DNA of 64,000 nt from Bergeyella porcorum (lineage in GTDB: Bacteria > Bacteroidota > Bacteroidia > Flavobacteriales > Weeksellaceae), in assembly GCF_042427575.1 (NCBI RefSeq), contig NZ_JBHMFD010000007.1:310001-374000 (forward strand). Reading direction: 5' to 3'. How positions within the stretch are numbered: the first letter of the stretch is position 1; each line of letters begins with the position of its first letter. Shown here one piece after another: positions 25,418-34,321 of the stretch. The position numbers and the translations under genes are program-made. Under the pieces are notes generated by a model that was not told the DNA's origin, did not search any database, and was given only the letters and a program-made list of their open reading frames with translations.

Positions 25418-26638
25418 CTACATCAGCATTCGCTGGGCTTTTCTCACGCCTTCCACCAGAGCATCTATCTCTTCAAAAGTATTGTACACTGCAAAGCTAG
25501 CACGCACAGTCCCCGCTATGCCATAGAAATCCATAATAGGCTGGGTGCAATGGTGCCCCGTTCTAACAGCGATGCCCATCTTATCCAAAATCATTCCCGT
25601 ATCCGAAGCAATCCCTGCATTCTCCAAAGTGAACGAAACTACCCCTGCCCTTTCAGCTTTCTCGCCATAGATTTTCAGCCCATCAATGGTTAGGAGCTGC
25701 TGTTGGGCGTAATTGAGCAAAGCATTTTCGTGGGCTTGTAGTGCCTGATGCCCTACACTTTCTATAAAATCTATGGCTGCCCCTAGGGCTATGTTGCCAC
25801 CCACATTGGGCGTTCCTGCTTCAAACTTAAATGGCAAATCAGCATAAGTGGTCTTCTCAAAAGAGCATACCGCTATCATCTCACCGCCACCGTGGAAAGG
25901 TTGCAAGGTTCTCAGCACCGCTTCTTTGCCGTATAGGATGCCCACGCCCATTGGAGCGTACATCTTATGCCCAGAGCATACGAAGAAATCACAATCCATT
26001 GCCTGTACATCTATCTTGAAATGCGGAGCCGACTGAGCCCCATCAATGACAATAAGAGCGGAGGATAACTTTCGCGTTTTTGCTACAATCTCTTCCACAG
26101 GGTTTACCACTCCTAAGGCATTAGAGACTTGGTTTACAGAGACTATCTTGGTTTTTTCGTTCAGGTTTTCATCCAGAAAGTCCAGTTGCAATACGCCGTT
26201 CTCATCCATCGGAATCACCTTCAGTATAGCACCCGTTCTTTCGCAGAGCAATTGCCACGGTACAATATTGGAGTGATGCTCCAGATGCGAGATGATAATC
26301 TCATCGCCTGCCTTTATCTGCTGGGTAATGGCATAGGCTATCAAATTGATGCCCTCGGTAGTCCCTCGGGTAAAAATCACTTCATAATCGTGCTTAGCAT
26401 TAATGAACGCTTGGATTTTCTTTCGGGAGAGCTCCATCTCCTCCGTTGCCAATTGGCTCAGCGTATGGATACCGCGATGCACATTGGCATTGAGGGTTTT
26501 ATAGTAGGATTCCCACGCTTCAATCACGGATAAAGGTTTCTGCGAAGTGGCAGCATTGTCCAGATAAACGAGGGGCTTACCATTAATTTCTTGGCTAAGG
26601 ATAGGAAATTGTGAACGGATTTTATGTAAATCAAACAT
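25418..26638 (-). CDS. sufS: Cysteine desulfurase SufS
   Basis: PLP-dependent enzyme that removes sulfur from cysteine for iron-sulfur cluster assembly. The 406 residues fit group II desulfurases. The PLP-binding Lys is in VCSGHKMYAPMGVG (about 220-233), the His-rich LEHHSNIVPW motif lies near 122, and the catalytic Cys is in VRTGHHCTQP (about 355-364). The start MFDLHKIRSQFPIL is the standard SufS N-terminus. The rest of the suf operon is not next to it, so this gene stands apart from the SufBCD scaffold genes. Confidence 0.95.
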   Translation of the reverse strand: MFDLHKIRSQFPILSQEINGKPLVYLDNAATSQKPLSVIEAWESYYKTLNANVHRGIHTLSQLATEEMELSRKKIQAFINAKHDYEVIFTRGTTEGINLIAYAITQQIKAGDEIIISHLEHHSNIVPWQLLCERTGAILKVIPMDENGVLQLDFLDENLNEKTKIVSVNQVSNALGVVNPVEEIVAKTRKLSSALIVIDGAQSAPHFKIDVQAMDCDFFVCSGHKMYAPMGVGILYGKEAVLRTLQPFHGGGEMIAVCSFEKTTYADLPFKFEAGTPNVGGNIALGAAIDFIESVGHQALQAHENALLNYAQQQLLTIDGLKIYGEKAERAGVVSFTLENAGIASDTGMILDKMGIAVRTGHHCTQPIMDFYGIAGTVRASFAVYNTFEEIDALVEGVRKAQRMLM

Positions 26639-26729
26639 AGGCTTTGTTTAGAATGGTTCAAAGTTAAGGAAATATTTTCTACTGTCTAATGATTGAGTTT
26701 TTTCTCGGCACCGAAGGAAGCTGGGCTGC

Positions 26730-27326
26730 CTACTTATCTACCACCCTCTCCACCTTTACCATACTGCTAAACCGATAGTCTCTACCTGTGTCCAGATGCT
26801 TACAGAGGTAATTTTTCTTAAGCTTGGAAACCAAAAGATAGCGTTCTTTTCGGTAGATAAACTCGGTATTGAGTGGTAAATCTTCCACAAAGGAAAGATG
26901 CTCTGGTAGGGATTCTAATCGGAAGTACCTCACCAGCTCTGGGCTCGCCATAAAGTTGGCTTTCGGTGCCCGAACGAATCTCAGCAGAATGGGCTTCAAA
27001 TCGTCTTCATATACGGTAATGCTTTGCAAAATCATCTGGGCAAAAGTGTATTTCCACTCGGCTCCGTGGGGTGCTATCCTACGCCCGTATTTTTCAAAGG
27101 CGATGAGATGAGCCAACTCGTGCGTTAGGACGAAGAAAAAAAGCTGTGGCGGCAAAGTGGCATTCAGCGTGATCTGATGGCTACCATCTGGCATCTTTCG
27201 GTAGTCCCCCAGTTTGCTGCTTCGCTCCCTTGTGATTTTGATATGGATGTAATGCTTCCCAAACCAGTCTTTGAGAAATGAGAAGCCACTTTCTGGCATA
27301 TATTTTTGTAGTAACTCTACCGGCAT
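26730..27326 (-). CDS. SprT-like zinc metallopeptidase-domain protein
   Basis: A 198-residue cytoplasmic protein with the SprT-family zinc motif HELAHLIAFE (HExxH, near 89-98) and a further His in the APHGAEWKYTF motif (about 107-117) as likely third ligand. SprT/Spartan-like domains act on DNA-protein crosslinks in other organisms. The bacterial role is less clear. There is no C-terminal zinc ribbon with four Cys, only a single Cys (YLCKHLDTG), so it is a reduced version. It sits between sufS and a DUF1905 gene on the same strand with gaps of about 90 bases. Confidence 0.82.
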   Translation of the reverse strand: MPVELLQKYMPESGFSFLKDWFGKHYIHIKITRERSSKLGDYRKMPDGSHQITLNATLPPQLFFFVLTHELAHLIAFEKYGRRIAPHGAEWKYTFAQMILQSITVYEDDLKPILLRFVRAPKANFMASPELVRYFRLESLPEHLSFVEDLPLNTEFIYRKERYLLVSKLKKNYLCKHLDTGRDYRFSSMVKVERVVDK

Positions 27327-27420
27327 TGGTTCTATATATAGTATGCGTTGTATAGGGATTGCATTGGCACAATGGTACAGAGGTATGATAATACCTGCGT
27401 TATCGTTTAAGATAAATTCC

Positions 27421-27909
27421 TTAGATGCCCTTTTTCCCTGCTAGAATCATCTCTATCATTTTCTCCTTTCTCCGCTCTCGGGTCTCGGTTTTTTTAGCTT
27501 CGGTTATCCATCGGATGTATTCCTTGCGGTGGGTGTAGCTCATTGCGTCAAATAATTGTTTGGCTGCGGTATGCTGCTGGAATAGCGTTGCTACATCCTC
27601 TGGAATCTCCACGATGCGTTCCTCTCGGTCTTCCCAAAGCTCTACGGCGACCTCATCGCCAAAGCCTTTTCCAAGTGCTTTCCTTACCGCCTGCGTCAGT
27701 CCCAATACGGGTACGCCCTGCCCCATATTGGCAAGGCTACCGCGGTACACCACCGTCCCATCAAAGAGGGCTTTTACCTTCACCTGCCCTTTCTTCCCAA
27801 ACAGTTCCAAAGTGGAAAACGGAAACACAACATAAGCGGCATTTTGGGTGCCATTTTGGGTAATCACCCCCGTGAATTTAATTCCCTCCATCTTTACCGA
27901 AAGCTTCAT
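27421..27909 (-). CDS. DUF1905 / YdeI-OmpD-associated family protein
   Basis: A 162-residue small cytoplasmic protein. The N-terminal half matches DUF1905 (beta-rich, GVITQNGTQNAAYVVFPFS), and the C-terminal half has the YdeI/OmpD-associated pattern (AMSYTHRKEYIRWITEAKKTE, Lys/Arg/Glu-rich end). Molecular function is unknown. Its start overlaps the end of ribH: the ATG at 27909 gives a 32-base overlap, and an internal ATG at 27891 (MEGIKFTG) shortens this to 14 bases and is plausible. It probably reads as the tail of the ribH transcription unit. Confidence 0.82.
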   Translation of the reverse strand: MKLSVKMEGIKFTGVITQNGTQNAAYVVFPFSTLELFGKKGQVKVKALFDGTVVYRGSLANMGQGVPVLGLTQAVRKALGKGFGDEVAVELWEDREERIVEIPEDVATLFQQHTAAKQLFDAMSYTHRKEYIRWITEAKKTETRERRKEKMIEMILAGKKGI

Positions 27910-28399
27910 TTTGTCTTCTTACCTGCTTTTTGAAGTCAATCATTTTCAAAGCGGTAACGGCAGCTTCTACGCCTTTATTCCCTAGATTGCCGCCACTTCT
28001 GGCGATGGATTGCTCTTTGGTATCATCTGTAAGAACGCAGAAGATGGCAGGAATGTCTGTAAGGATATTACAATCTTTGATGCCTTGTGCTACCGCCGAG
28101 CAGACATAGTCAAAGTGAGGGGTTTCCCCACGAATGACACAGCCAATAGCGATGACTGCATCGTACTGCTTACTCTTGCATAGTTGCATTGCTGCAAAAG
28201 ATAGCTCAAATGCTCCTGGTACGGGAAATAGCTTAATATTAGAAGGTTTCACGCCTTCTTTTTCTAAGATTTCTAATGCTGCATCTCGTAGGTTGTAAGT
28301 AACGAAATCATTCCACTCAGAAAACACAATGCCGATGGTGTATTCATCGGCATTGGTGATATGAAGTGGCTTATAATCTGAAAGATTAATTGTTGCCAT
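27878..28399 (-). CDS. ribH: 6,7-dimethyl-8-ribityllumazine synthase
   Basis: The penultimate step of riboflavin synthesis, condensing the ribityl-aminouracil with 3,4-dihydroxybutanone phosphate. The 173 residues are somewhat longer than the ~155 typical, with an extra N-terminus (MATINLSDYKPLHI). Substrate-binding motifs are visible: SEWNDFVTYNL, VPGAFELSFAA, the IAIGCVIRGETPHFDYVC stretch with the catalytic His, and VLTDDTKEQSIARSGG. It forms cytoplasmic oligomers or capsids. No other rib genes are in the window. It starts three bases downstream of the TPR-like gene stop. Confidence 0.96.
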   Translation of the reverse strand: MATINLSDYKPLHITNADEYTIGIVFSEWNDFVTYNLRDAALEILEKEGVKPSNIKLFPVPGAFELSFAAMQLCKSKQYDAVIAIGCVIRGETPHFDYVCSAVAQGIKDCNILTDIPAIFCVLTDDTKEQSIARSGGNLGNKGVEAAVTALKMIDFKKQVRRQNEAFGKDGGN

Positions 28400-28402
28400 A
28401 TT

Positions 28403-29104
28403 TTAGTAGTATTTTACCATTTCTATATAAGAGTCAGACATTCCGTTGTCATACTCCTTATACTGTTCGTCTATTGTAGTGAAATATTTTTTAGCTTCTG
28501 CATTTTTCTTTAACGCCAATGCCATAAGCCCCGCTTTTCTTGTAAAATAGTAAGAGGTGTATGGGTCATCTGATGCGGAAATGGCTTTTTCCAAAAGAGA
28601 TAAAGCATCTTCTGCTTTGTTCAAATTAGCTGAAGCATCAGACATTGCACCATATTTCAGAGCCATCAACACTTTGTTATCAGAAGAAAATTTATCCAAC
28701 AAATCATACGCTTCTTGGTATTTCCCTTCCTTGAATTTCAAAAGTCCTGCGTTGTATGCAGAGAGTTTCCCGGCATCGGTATTAGAGAAATTGTTATAAG
28801 TTCCCATAAAACCTGGGTTAGCAGCAGATTTACCACCCAAAGCTTCTGCATCTTTTCCATTTTCTAAATTGGCAATTGCAGACAGATAACCTTTGGTTGC
28901 CTCTTCGTTTTTAGGAGCTACAATGAATTGCTTGTAGGCAAAGTAAGCTAAAACAGCCACTACCAAACTTATGAAGATAATGGATAGCAATTTTGCATTT
29001 CTTTCGAGGAAACGCTCTGTTTGCAATGCTTCTCTATCCAATTCCTTGAAAAACTCTACGGTTTCTTTTCCTTCAATCTCTGTTTTATTGTTTTGCTTTG
29101 ACAT
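28403..29104 (-). CDS. Membrane-anchored TPR-like protein (YfgM type)
   Basis: A 233-residue protein using the ATG at 29104 (MSKQNNKTEIEG). An upstream in-frame ATG at 29179 would add 25 poorly conserved residues. A cytoplasmic N-terminus is followed by one membrane segment (about 40-60, AKLLSIIFISLVVAVLAYFA) and a C-terminal periplasmic helical repeat domain with TPR-like units (AYNAGLLKFKEGKYQEAYDLL and later pairs). In E. coli, YfgM is an ancillary SecYEG-associated chaperone. A similar envelope role is likely here but unproven. It lies just upstream of ribH on the same strand. Confidence 0.8.
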   Translation of the reverse strand: MSKQNNKTEIEGKETVEFFKELDREALQTERFLERNAKLLSIIFISLVVAVLAYFAYKQFIVAPKNEEATKGYLSAIANLENGKDAEALGGKSAANPGFMGTYNNFSNTDAGKLSAYNAGLLKFKEGKYQEAYDLLDKFSSDNKVLMALKYGAMSDASANLNKAEDALSLLEKAISASDDPYTSYYFTRKAGLMALALKKNAEAKKYFTTIDEQYKEYDNGMSDSYIEMVKYY

Positions 29105-29241
29105 AATTATTTCTGAATAAGTTGCAAATTTAATTGTTTCTGAATTATTTGCAAAATTTTTTAAAGATGATATACTCAATTTTCAGATATTAGACCATAA
29201 GCCTTAGTGTGCGTAGAAATGAACGCTACAGCCTACCCCTC

Positions 29242-29778
29242 CTAATATTCCAAAATATTATAAATCTCGGCACCAAACGAGCGAAGACGCTCTTCTCCTT
29301 GTAAATCCTTTAGTCCAATTAAAAAACTGAATTGCGACACAATACCACCTTGTTTCTTTACCAGCTTCGCAGCAGCTTCCGTAGTTCCACCCGTAGCCAA
29401 TAAATCATCGTGTATCAAAACTCTTTGCCCTGGCTTCAGCTGCCCTTCACACATTTCTATCACAGCAGAACCGTACTCCAAATCATAGGCTTCGGAGATA
29501 ATGGGTGGTGGTAATTTTCCTTTTTTACGAACCAAGATAAAAGGAACTTCCAAAGCTGTGGCAATGGCAATCCCAAAGAGAAATCCTCGGCTTTCTATGC
29601 CACATACAGCGTCTATTTTCCCTTTGCTAAACTGAACGAAATCTGCAATAACGGCTTCGTACAGCTTGGGATTGAGAAAAATAGGAGAAATATCTCTAAA
29701 CAGTATCCCTTCTTTTGGAAAGTTGGGAATGGTTTCAATAGTGGCTTCTAACTGTTTTTTTAGAGCGTAATCGTTCAT
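29242..29778 (-). CDS. apt: Adenine phosphoribosyltransferase
   Basis: Purine salvage: adenine plus PRPP gives AMP. The 178 residues match the family. It has FPKEGILFRDISPIF near the N-terminus, GIESRGFLFG for base binding, the KKGKLPPP loop, and the PRPP-binding motif VLIHDDLLATGGTTEAA (about 122-138). It is cytoplasmic and dimeric. It starts three bases after the stop of the upstream lipoprotein gene, so the two are probably co-transcribed. That proximity is unusual but does not imply a shared function. Confidence 0.96.
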   Translation of the reverse strand: MNDYALKKQLEATIETIPNFPKEGILFRDISPIFLNPKLYEAVIADFVQFSKGKIDAVCGIESRGFLFGIAIATALEVPFILVRKKGKLPPPIISEAYDLEYGSAVIEMCEGQLKPGQRVLIHDDLLATGGTTEAAAKLVKKQGGIVSQFSFLIGLKDLQGEERLRSFGAEIYNILEY

Positions 29779-29781
29779 TGC

Positions 29782-30909
29782 TTAATTGATTTTATAGCTG
29801 GTTATTTTCCAATTTCCATTGATGTTTTTCAATCCGAAAGTTACCTGCAGAGCGGTTACCTTACCATCTTGCCCCGTAACATCATAAGTGGCATTAACAC
29901 TCGCTGTATTATCACTAGTGCTATTGGTAGAAATGTTTTTAACGGATAGGTTTTTCACACCACCGAAGCCAGAGGTAGGATTAGAAAACTGCTCGTAAGA
30001 GCCCCAATTGGGATTTTCCGAAGCTTCAAATGCCCCTCTCAAATTTTGCGACCCCAGATGATTCAAAAATCTGGTTACTGTGGTTTTAGGGTCGTTTTTA
30101 GCAGTTGCCTCTCCTGTTTCAGAAGGTGTTTCCGCCCCCGAAGGCTCTTCAGTTCCAGTCAGTACTGGCATTGGCTTCAAGGCATTAATATTCACAGGAA
30201 TGCCCACTTTAGACATTTTATAATTTTTATGAGTGGTATTCACCGTTACGGTAACATCTATATTTCCATTGGGAACTTTCTGCATTGGAATAGAAGCCAA
30301 TTTAATGGTAAACCCTTTAAAATCATTATCTAACATCAGATTTTTGGTGGTACTGATTTTAGTACCTTCACTATACACTTCCATTACAGCTTCTAGTGCT
30401 GCCCCAGAAAATTCTATTGGTTTCCCAGACGCATCTACCAGCCTTGGAATCACTTGTATTCCTTTAGCACCTAAAATAGAATCTTTCATCACTTCAATGG
30501 TGGTAATGGTAAGAGATGAGGCTTTGATGTCGTTGGGGTCAAAAGTGGTGGCTTCTTCCACGGCAAAGATATTCATCTCCCCCAAAGATGGCGGCCCTGT
30601 ACTTGTCCAAGCGATGCCATTGCTCTGGGCAACCTCATCTGCCAATGCTAAAATCTGTGGTACCTTCAGTCCGTGTAGTTTTTTACCCAAAGCGGCCAAT
30701 TTTTCCACTTCCGTTTCGCCTTCTACACCAAAGGTTTTAAGGATATAAAGCGCTTCGTTGAATTTTACTTGCCCCAGAGTATTGAGGCTAGATGCCATAT
30801 CATTAATGCTGGCTTGGAAGGTCTTGGTATTGGTAGCATCTACGGCGTCTTTTTTACAACTCGTAGCGACCAACAGGAGAACGAATAAGGATAAGATTAA
30901 GTTTCTCAT
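29782..30909 (-). CDS. Lipoprotein of unknown function
   Basis: A 375-residue exported lipoprotein: signal peptide MRNLILSLFVLLLVATSC with lipidated Cys18, followed by KKD. The middle (about 90-240) is beta-rich. Residues about 245-275 form a low-complexity Glu/Ala/Thr/Pro linker (TGTEEPSGAETPSETGEAT). The C-terminal ~100 residues look like a DUF4878/NTF2-type domain (NDPKTTVTRFLNHLGSQNLRGAFE ... NGNWKITSYKI). Such domains bind small ligands, but no function can be assigned. It is upstream of apt. Confidence 0.65.
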   Translation of the reverse strand: MRNLILSLFVLLLVATSCKKDAVDATNTKTFQASINDMASSLNTLGQVKFNEALYILKTFGVEGETEVEKLAALGKKLHGLKVPQILALADEVAQSNGIAWTSTGPPSLGEMNIFAVEEATTFDPNDIKASSLTITTIEVMKDSILGAKGIQVIPRLVDASGKPIEFSGAALEAVMEVYSEGTKISTTKNLMLDNDFKGFTIKLASIPMQKVPNGNIDVTVTVNTTHKNYKMSKVGIPVNINALKPMPVLTGTEEPSGAETPSETGEATAKNDPKTTVTRFLNHLGSQNLRGAFEASENPNWGSYEQFSNPTSGFGGVKNLSVKNISTNSTSDNTASVNATYDVTGQDGKVTALQVTFGLKNINGNWKITSYKIN

Positions 30910-31172
30910 TGCTCAATAAATATGATTCACAAAAATAAGAAAAATGTTACATATTATTTAGAGATTAAAAAGCTAGGAATACGGTGTCCTATTTAAAATT
31001 CCTGTATCCCAAAAACAATCTCATAAACAAGATGAAATCTACTGGTTTTCAAAACATAACAAGATACTTAAAAACTCTTGCCTTCCAATTCAAAAAAATC
31101 TAGCGTGGTTTTGGATAAAAGGAAGCTAGGTTTTATTTTACACTAAGAAACAAAATACTCCAAGCCTGCATT

Positions 31173-31814
31173 CTACTTATCTGATAGCACCTCTAAATAG
31201 TCCATTTTTGAAATCATCTCTGCTCCCAAACTTTCTAAATGCTCAGAATATACTTGGCAATCTATCAATGTAAAATGGTTTTTGTATTGCTCCACAAAGT
31301 GGATAAATCCCGCTTTGGAAGCATTGCTCACCTTAGAAAACATACTTTCTCCACAGAATACCTTATTCACCTCAACGCCGTAAAAGCCACCTACCAACGC
31401 TCCGCTTTGCCACACTTCAATGCTCTTTGCTTTCCCTTCTCTATGAAGTTGTAGGAAACCTGCAATCAGTTCCTCCGAAATCCAAGTCCCATCTTGCTCT
31501 CGCCTAGGTATCATCATACAGTTTCTCATCACTCCTTCAAAACATTGATTTTCCGTAAAACTAAAAGTTTCGGCTTTAAGAATTTTTCTCATCGATTTTG
31601 ATATCTTCAGCCGTTCAGGGAATAAAACAAATCTAGGGTCTGGACACCACCATAAGATTTCTTCTCCTGGATTATACCAAGGGAAAATGCCTAAATCATA
31701 GCTTAAAGACAAACGGGCAGGAGATAAGTCTCCTCCACACGCCACCAACCCCGATAGCGGATGGTAATGCTTCGGATCTGGAAAAAATAGCTCTGTAGGA
31801 TGTAATTCTATCAT
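31173..31814 (-). CDS. aat: Leucyl/phenylalanyl-tRNA--protein transferase
   Basis: Adds Leu or Phe to N-terminal basic residues to target proteins for the N-end rule pathway. The product is 213 residues from the ATG at 31814 (MIELHPTELFFPDP). The earlier in-frame ATG at 31829 falls inside the terminator hairpin of the upstream gene and is rejected. Family motifs are present: LVACGGDLSPARLSLSYDLG, IFPWYNPGEEILWWCPDPR, and GGFYGVEVNKVFCGESMFS. The C-terminal half has HFTLIDCQVYSEHLESLGA. It is a cytoplasmic enzyme. Confidence 0.95.
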   Translation of the reverse strand: MIELHPTELFFPDPKHYHPLSGLVACGGDLSPARLSLSYDLGIFPWYNPGEEILWWCPDPRFVLFPERLKISKSMRKILKAETFSFTENQCFEGVMRNCMMIPRREQDGTWISEELIAGFLQLHREGKAKSIEVWQSGALVGGFYGVEVNKVFCGESMFSKVSNASKAGFIHFVEQYKNHFTLIDCQVYSEHLESLGAEMISKMDYLEVLSDK

Positions 31815-31818
31815 AAAA

Positions 31819-31842
31819 AATCCTACCATTAAAAGTAGGATT
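31819..31842 (-). terminator. Terminator of the DUF3127 gene, next to the aat start
   Basis: Eight-base stem (31819-31826 with 31835-31842) followed on the minus strand by a T-run that reaches the aat start codon. It ends the DUF3127 transcript and would also shape the aat leader on any read-through. Confidence 0.78.
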
Positions 31843-31879
31843 GCATTTAGGGTTATCTATTAAAAAAAATCTAAAATCA

Positions 31880-32257
31880 TTAGAATGGTAAATCATCTTC
31901 CTCATCATCTGCGAAAGGGTTATCCGCAGGAGCAGGCGTGCTACTTGCAGGAGCTTCGGTAGGCTCATTAAACTGACTACCACCAGTAACTTTCTCCAAT
32001 CTCCACGCAGTGATTGAGTTAAAATATTTCACCTCACCTTGAGGATTAGTCCATTCTCTACCTCTGATATTAATTCCGATTTTTACATCATCACCTTCAG
32101 AAACATTATCCAAAAGAGAGATTTTTTCGGATAAAAACTCGATGCTTATTGGCTGTGGATATTGCTCTTGGGTAAGCAATACCATTTCTCTTTTCTGAAA
32201 ACCGCTTGGAAAGGTCTGGGTTTCAAATAACTTTTTTATTGTACCTTGTAATTCCAT
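31880..32257 (-). CDS. DUF3127 protein (SSB-like, acidic tail)
   Basis: A 125-residue protein of the DUF3127 family, widespread in Bacteroidota. An N-terminal OB-like beta domain (MELQGTIKKLFETQTFPSGFQKR to ITAWRLEKV, about 1-88) is followed by a Pro/Ala-rich linker and the acidic end NPFADDEEDDLPF. That tail closely resembles the protein-interaction tip of single-stranded-DNA-binding proteins, so a nucleic-acid or replication-associated role is likely. This is inference. It appears monocistronic, with its own terminator at 31819-31842. Confidence 0.82.
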   Translation of the reverse strand: MELQGTIKKLFETQTFPSGFQKREMVLLTQEQYPQPISIEFLSEKISLLDNVSEGDDVKIGINIRGREWTNPQGEVKYFNSITAWRLEKVTGGSQFNEPTEAPASSTPAPADNPFADDEEDDLPF

Positions 32258-32334
32258 AGTCTAAAAATTGATTTTGTAAAAATAGTAATTCTAATTGAAA
32301 AACTGAAAAAAAAAGTGTCGTTTTCCGTAAAATG

Positions 32335-32380
32335 AAAAAATCCAACGGCGGTATATAGGGCAACCACCATTGGATTTTTT
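32335..32380 (-). terminator. Terminator of prs
   Basis: Eleven-base outer stem (32335-32345 with 32370-32380), with a partly paired interior (CGGCGG with CCACC) and a T-run on the minus strand, 27 bases past the prs stop. Confidence 0.8.
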
Positions 32381-32407
32381 TAGATTTTCTCCCCTTAGAA
32401 AGGGATA

Positions 32408-33346
32408 CTAGATAATAAATTTATCACTAATAGATTTATGCTCGTGTACCATCTGCATTACATCTGCAAAAAGAGCAGCACAAGACAGCACTTTTATCTT
32501 AGAAGAAAGCTCTGTTTTCACAGGGATGGTATCTGTAACAATAACTTCCAATAGATTAGAATTTTCTATATTCTCATAAGCCTTACCAGAAAGTACGGGA
32601 TGTGTAGCGATGGCTCTTACAGATTTTGCTCCATTTTTCATCAGAATATCCGCTGCTTTGCAAAGCGTTCCTGCGGTGTCTATCATATCATCTATAAGAA
32701 TAACATTTCTGTCTTTCACATCTCCAATGAGGAACATTTCCTCTACTACATTAGCTTTTTTACGCTCTTTGTATGCAATCACCACCTCTGCACCAAGGTG
32801 TCCCGCATAGTTCTTAGCCCTTTTTGCACCGCCCATATCTGGTGATGCAATGGTAAGATTATCAAGATTTAAAGACTGAATATATTCTATGAAAATGGTA
32901 GAAGCATAGAGATGATCTACTGGGATTTCAAAGAAGCCTTGGATTTGATCCGCGTGGAGATCCATTGTCATCACTCTAGTAGCTCCTGCTGCTGTAAGAA
33001 GGTTGGCTACCAACTTAGCCCCTATAGGTGCTCTTGGTTTATCTTTTCTGTCTTGTCTTGCCAAACCATAATAAGGAATAACCACTGTAATGCTCTTTGC
33101 AGAAGCTCTTTTTGCAGCGTCTATCATCAATAGAAGTTCCAATAGATTGTCCGCAGGCGGAAATGTGGAACCTATCAGGAAAACCCTTCCACCTCTTACC
33201 GATTGGTCTAAAACAGGTTCAAATTCACCATCACTAAACTGTTGAAAATTAATCTTTCCAAGTTCTTGCCCATAGTGCTGAGCAATTTTTTCTGCTAAAT
33301 CTTTGCTGGTTCTGGTTGAAAATAGGTAACTTAATTGTTGGCTCAT
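32408..33346 (-). CDS. prs: Ribose-phosphate pyrophosphokinase
   Basis: Makes PRPP from ribose 5-phosphate and ATP, the precursor for purines, pyrimidines, histidine and NAD. The 312 residues fit class I. It has the YYGLARQDRK motif, the DLHADQIQGFF metal/ATP site, the flexible KERKKANVV region and the PRPP loop VILIDDMIDTAGTL. It is cytoplasmic. A minus-strand TAAATTTG box lies at 33367-33374, but no -33 element fits well. apt, another PRPP-linked enzyme, lies 2.6 kb downstream in the same direction. Confidence 0.97.
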   Translation of the reverse strand: MSQQLSYLFSTRTSKDLAEKIAQHYGQELGKINFQQFSDGEFEPVLDQSVRGGRVFLIGSTFPPADNLLELLLMIDAAKRASAKSITVVIPYYGLARQDRKDKPRAPIGAKLVANLLTAAGATRVMTMDLHADQIQGFFEIPVDHLYASTIFIEYIQSLNLDNLTIASPDMGGAKRAKNYAGHLGAEVVIAYKERKKANVVEEMFLIGDVKDRNVILIDDMIDTAGTLCKAADILMKNGAKSVRAIATHPVLSGKAYENIENSNLLEVIVTDTIPVKTELSSKIKVLSCAALFADVMQMVHEHKSISDKFII

Positions 33347-33426
33347 CTTTACTCTTTTAATGATTGCAAATTTAAAAAAAATCCCTCACAATATGTGAAG
33401 GATTCCAAAAAATGTATTTCTCTTAA

Positions 33427-34281
33427 TTATTTCAAAAGTTCATCAAAAGTGTTCCCTTGCCTGATGTCTCCAGAATTAAACCCTCTCATAAACCATTCTT
33501 TTCTTTGTGCAGAGCTACCGTGTGTAAAAGCCTCTTGATTAACATAACCTTGACTTCTCTTCATAATATTATCATCCCCAACAGCCTCTGCTGCACTAAT
33601 GGCAGCATCTATATCTCCTGGTTCCAAAATTCTAGCTCTATCATCGGTATATCTTGCCCAAAGTCCAGCATAAAAATCTGCTTGAAGCTCTGTAGCTACC
33701 GATACTTTATTGAGCTGTGCTTGGGAATATCTCCCACTGCGTCTTAGCTGCTCTGTTTTCTGTAAAGTTCCCAAGATATTTTGCACGTGGTGTCCCATCT
33801 CGTGAGCCAAAACATAAGCCACAGAAAACTCGGTAACTCTTGCTCCGAAGCGAGATTGAAGCTCTTGAAAGAAACTTAAATCCATATAAATGGTTTCATC
33901 ACTTGGGCAATAAAATGGCCCCATTGCTGCCTGTGCCGTACCGCAGCCCGACTGGGTAACATCGCTAAACATTACCACCTTGGCAGGGCGGTATTGCATT
34001 CCATTTTCTTGAAAAATTTTCGTCCAAGTGATTTCACTTTCAGCAGTAAGCATTTCCATAAATTCTCTGGTCTTCAGCTCCTCGGAAGTCGGTTCTCTTT
34101 GTTCGGTTTGTGGGATATTAGCCCCTATCCCAGAGGATAATATGGCTGATGGATCACCTCCTAAAAAGAAAACAACTGCTGCAATAATCAAACTCACTAA
34201 ACCACCTCCCAAGAGTCCACCACCGCCACCTTTTCCACGGCGATCTTCTACATTACCGCTTCTGTTTTCAGTCCATTTCAT
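33427..34281 (-). CDS. YpfJ-type neutral zinc metallopeptidase-family protein
   Basis: A 284-residue protein. The N-terminus is charged (MKWTENRSGNVEDRRGKGGG) with a Gly-rich stretch. A single membrane segment follows (about 24-50), and the rest is presumably periplasmic. The zinc motif is YVLAHEMGHHVQNILG (HExxH, about 156-171). The conserved VMFSDVTQSGCGTAQAAMGPFYCPSDETIYMD region is split here into its halves, CGTAQAAMGPFYCP with two Cys likely forming a disulfide, and ELQADFYAGLWA supplies a further ligand. The family (Zn_peptidase_2) is widespread with unknown substrate. Confidence 0.88.
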   Translation of the reverse strand: MKWTENRSGNVEDRRGKGGGGGLLGGGLVSLIIAAVVFFLGGDPSAILSSGIGANIPQTEQREPTSEELKTREFMEMLTAESEITWTKIFQENGMQYRPAKVVMFSDVTQSGCGTAQAAMGPFYCPSDETIYMDLSFFQELQSRFGARVTEFSVAYVLAHEMGHHVQNILGTLQKTEQLRRSGRYSQAQLNKVSVATELQADFYAGLWARYTDDRARILEPGDIDAAISAAEAVGDDNIMKRSQGYVNQEAFTHGSSAQRKEWFMRGFNSGDIRQGNTFDELLK

Positions 34282-34321
34282 AGGCTCAATTGATTTTTAA
34301 ACTTCGTTGTAAATGCAATAA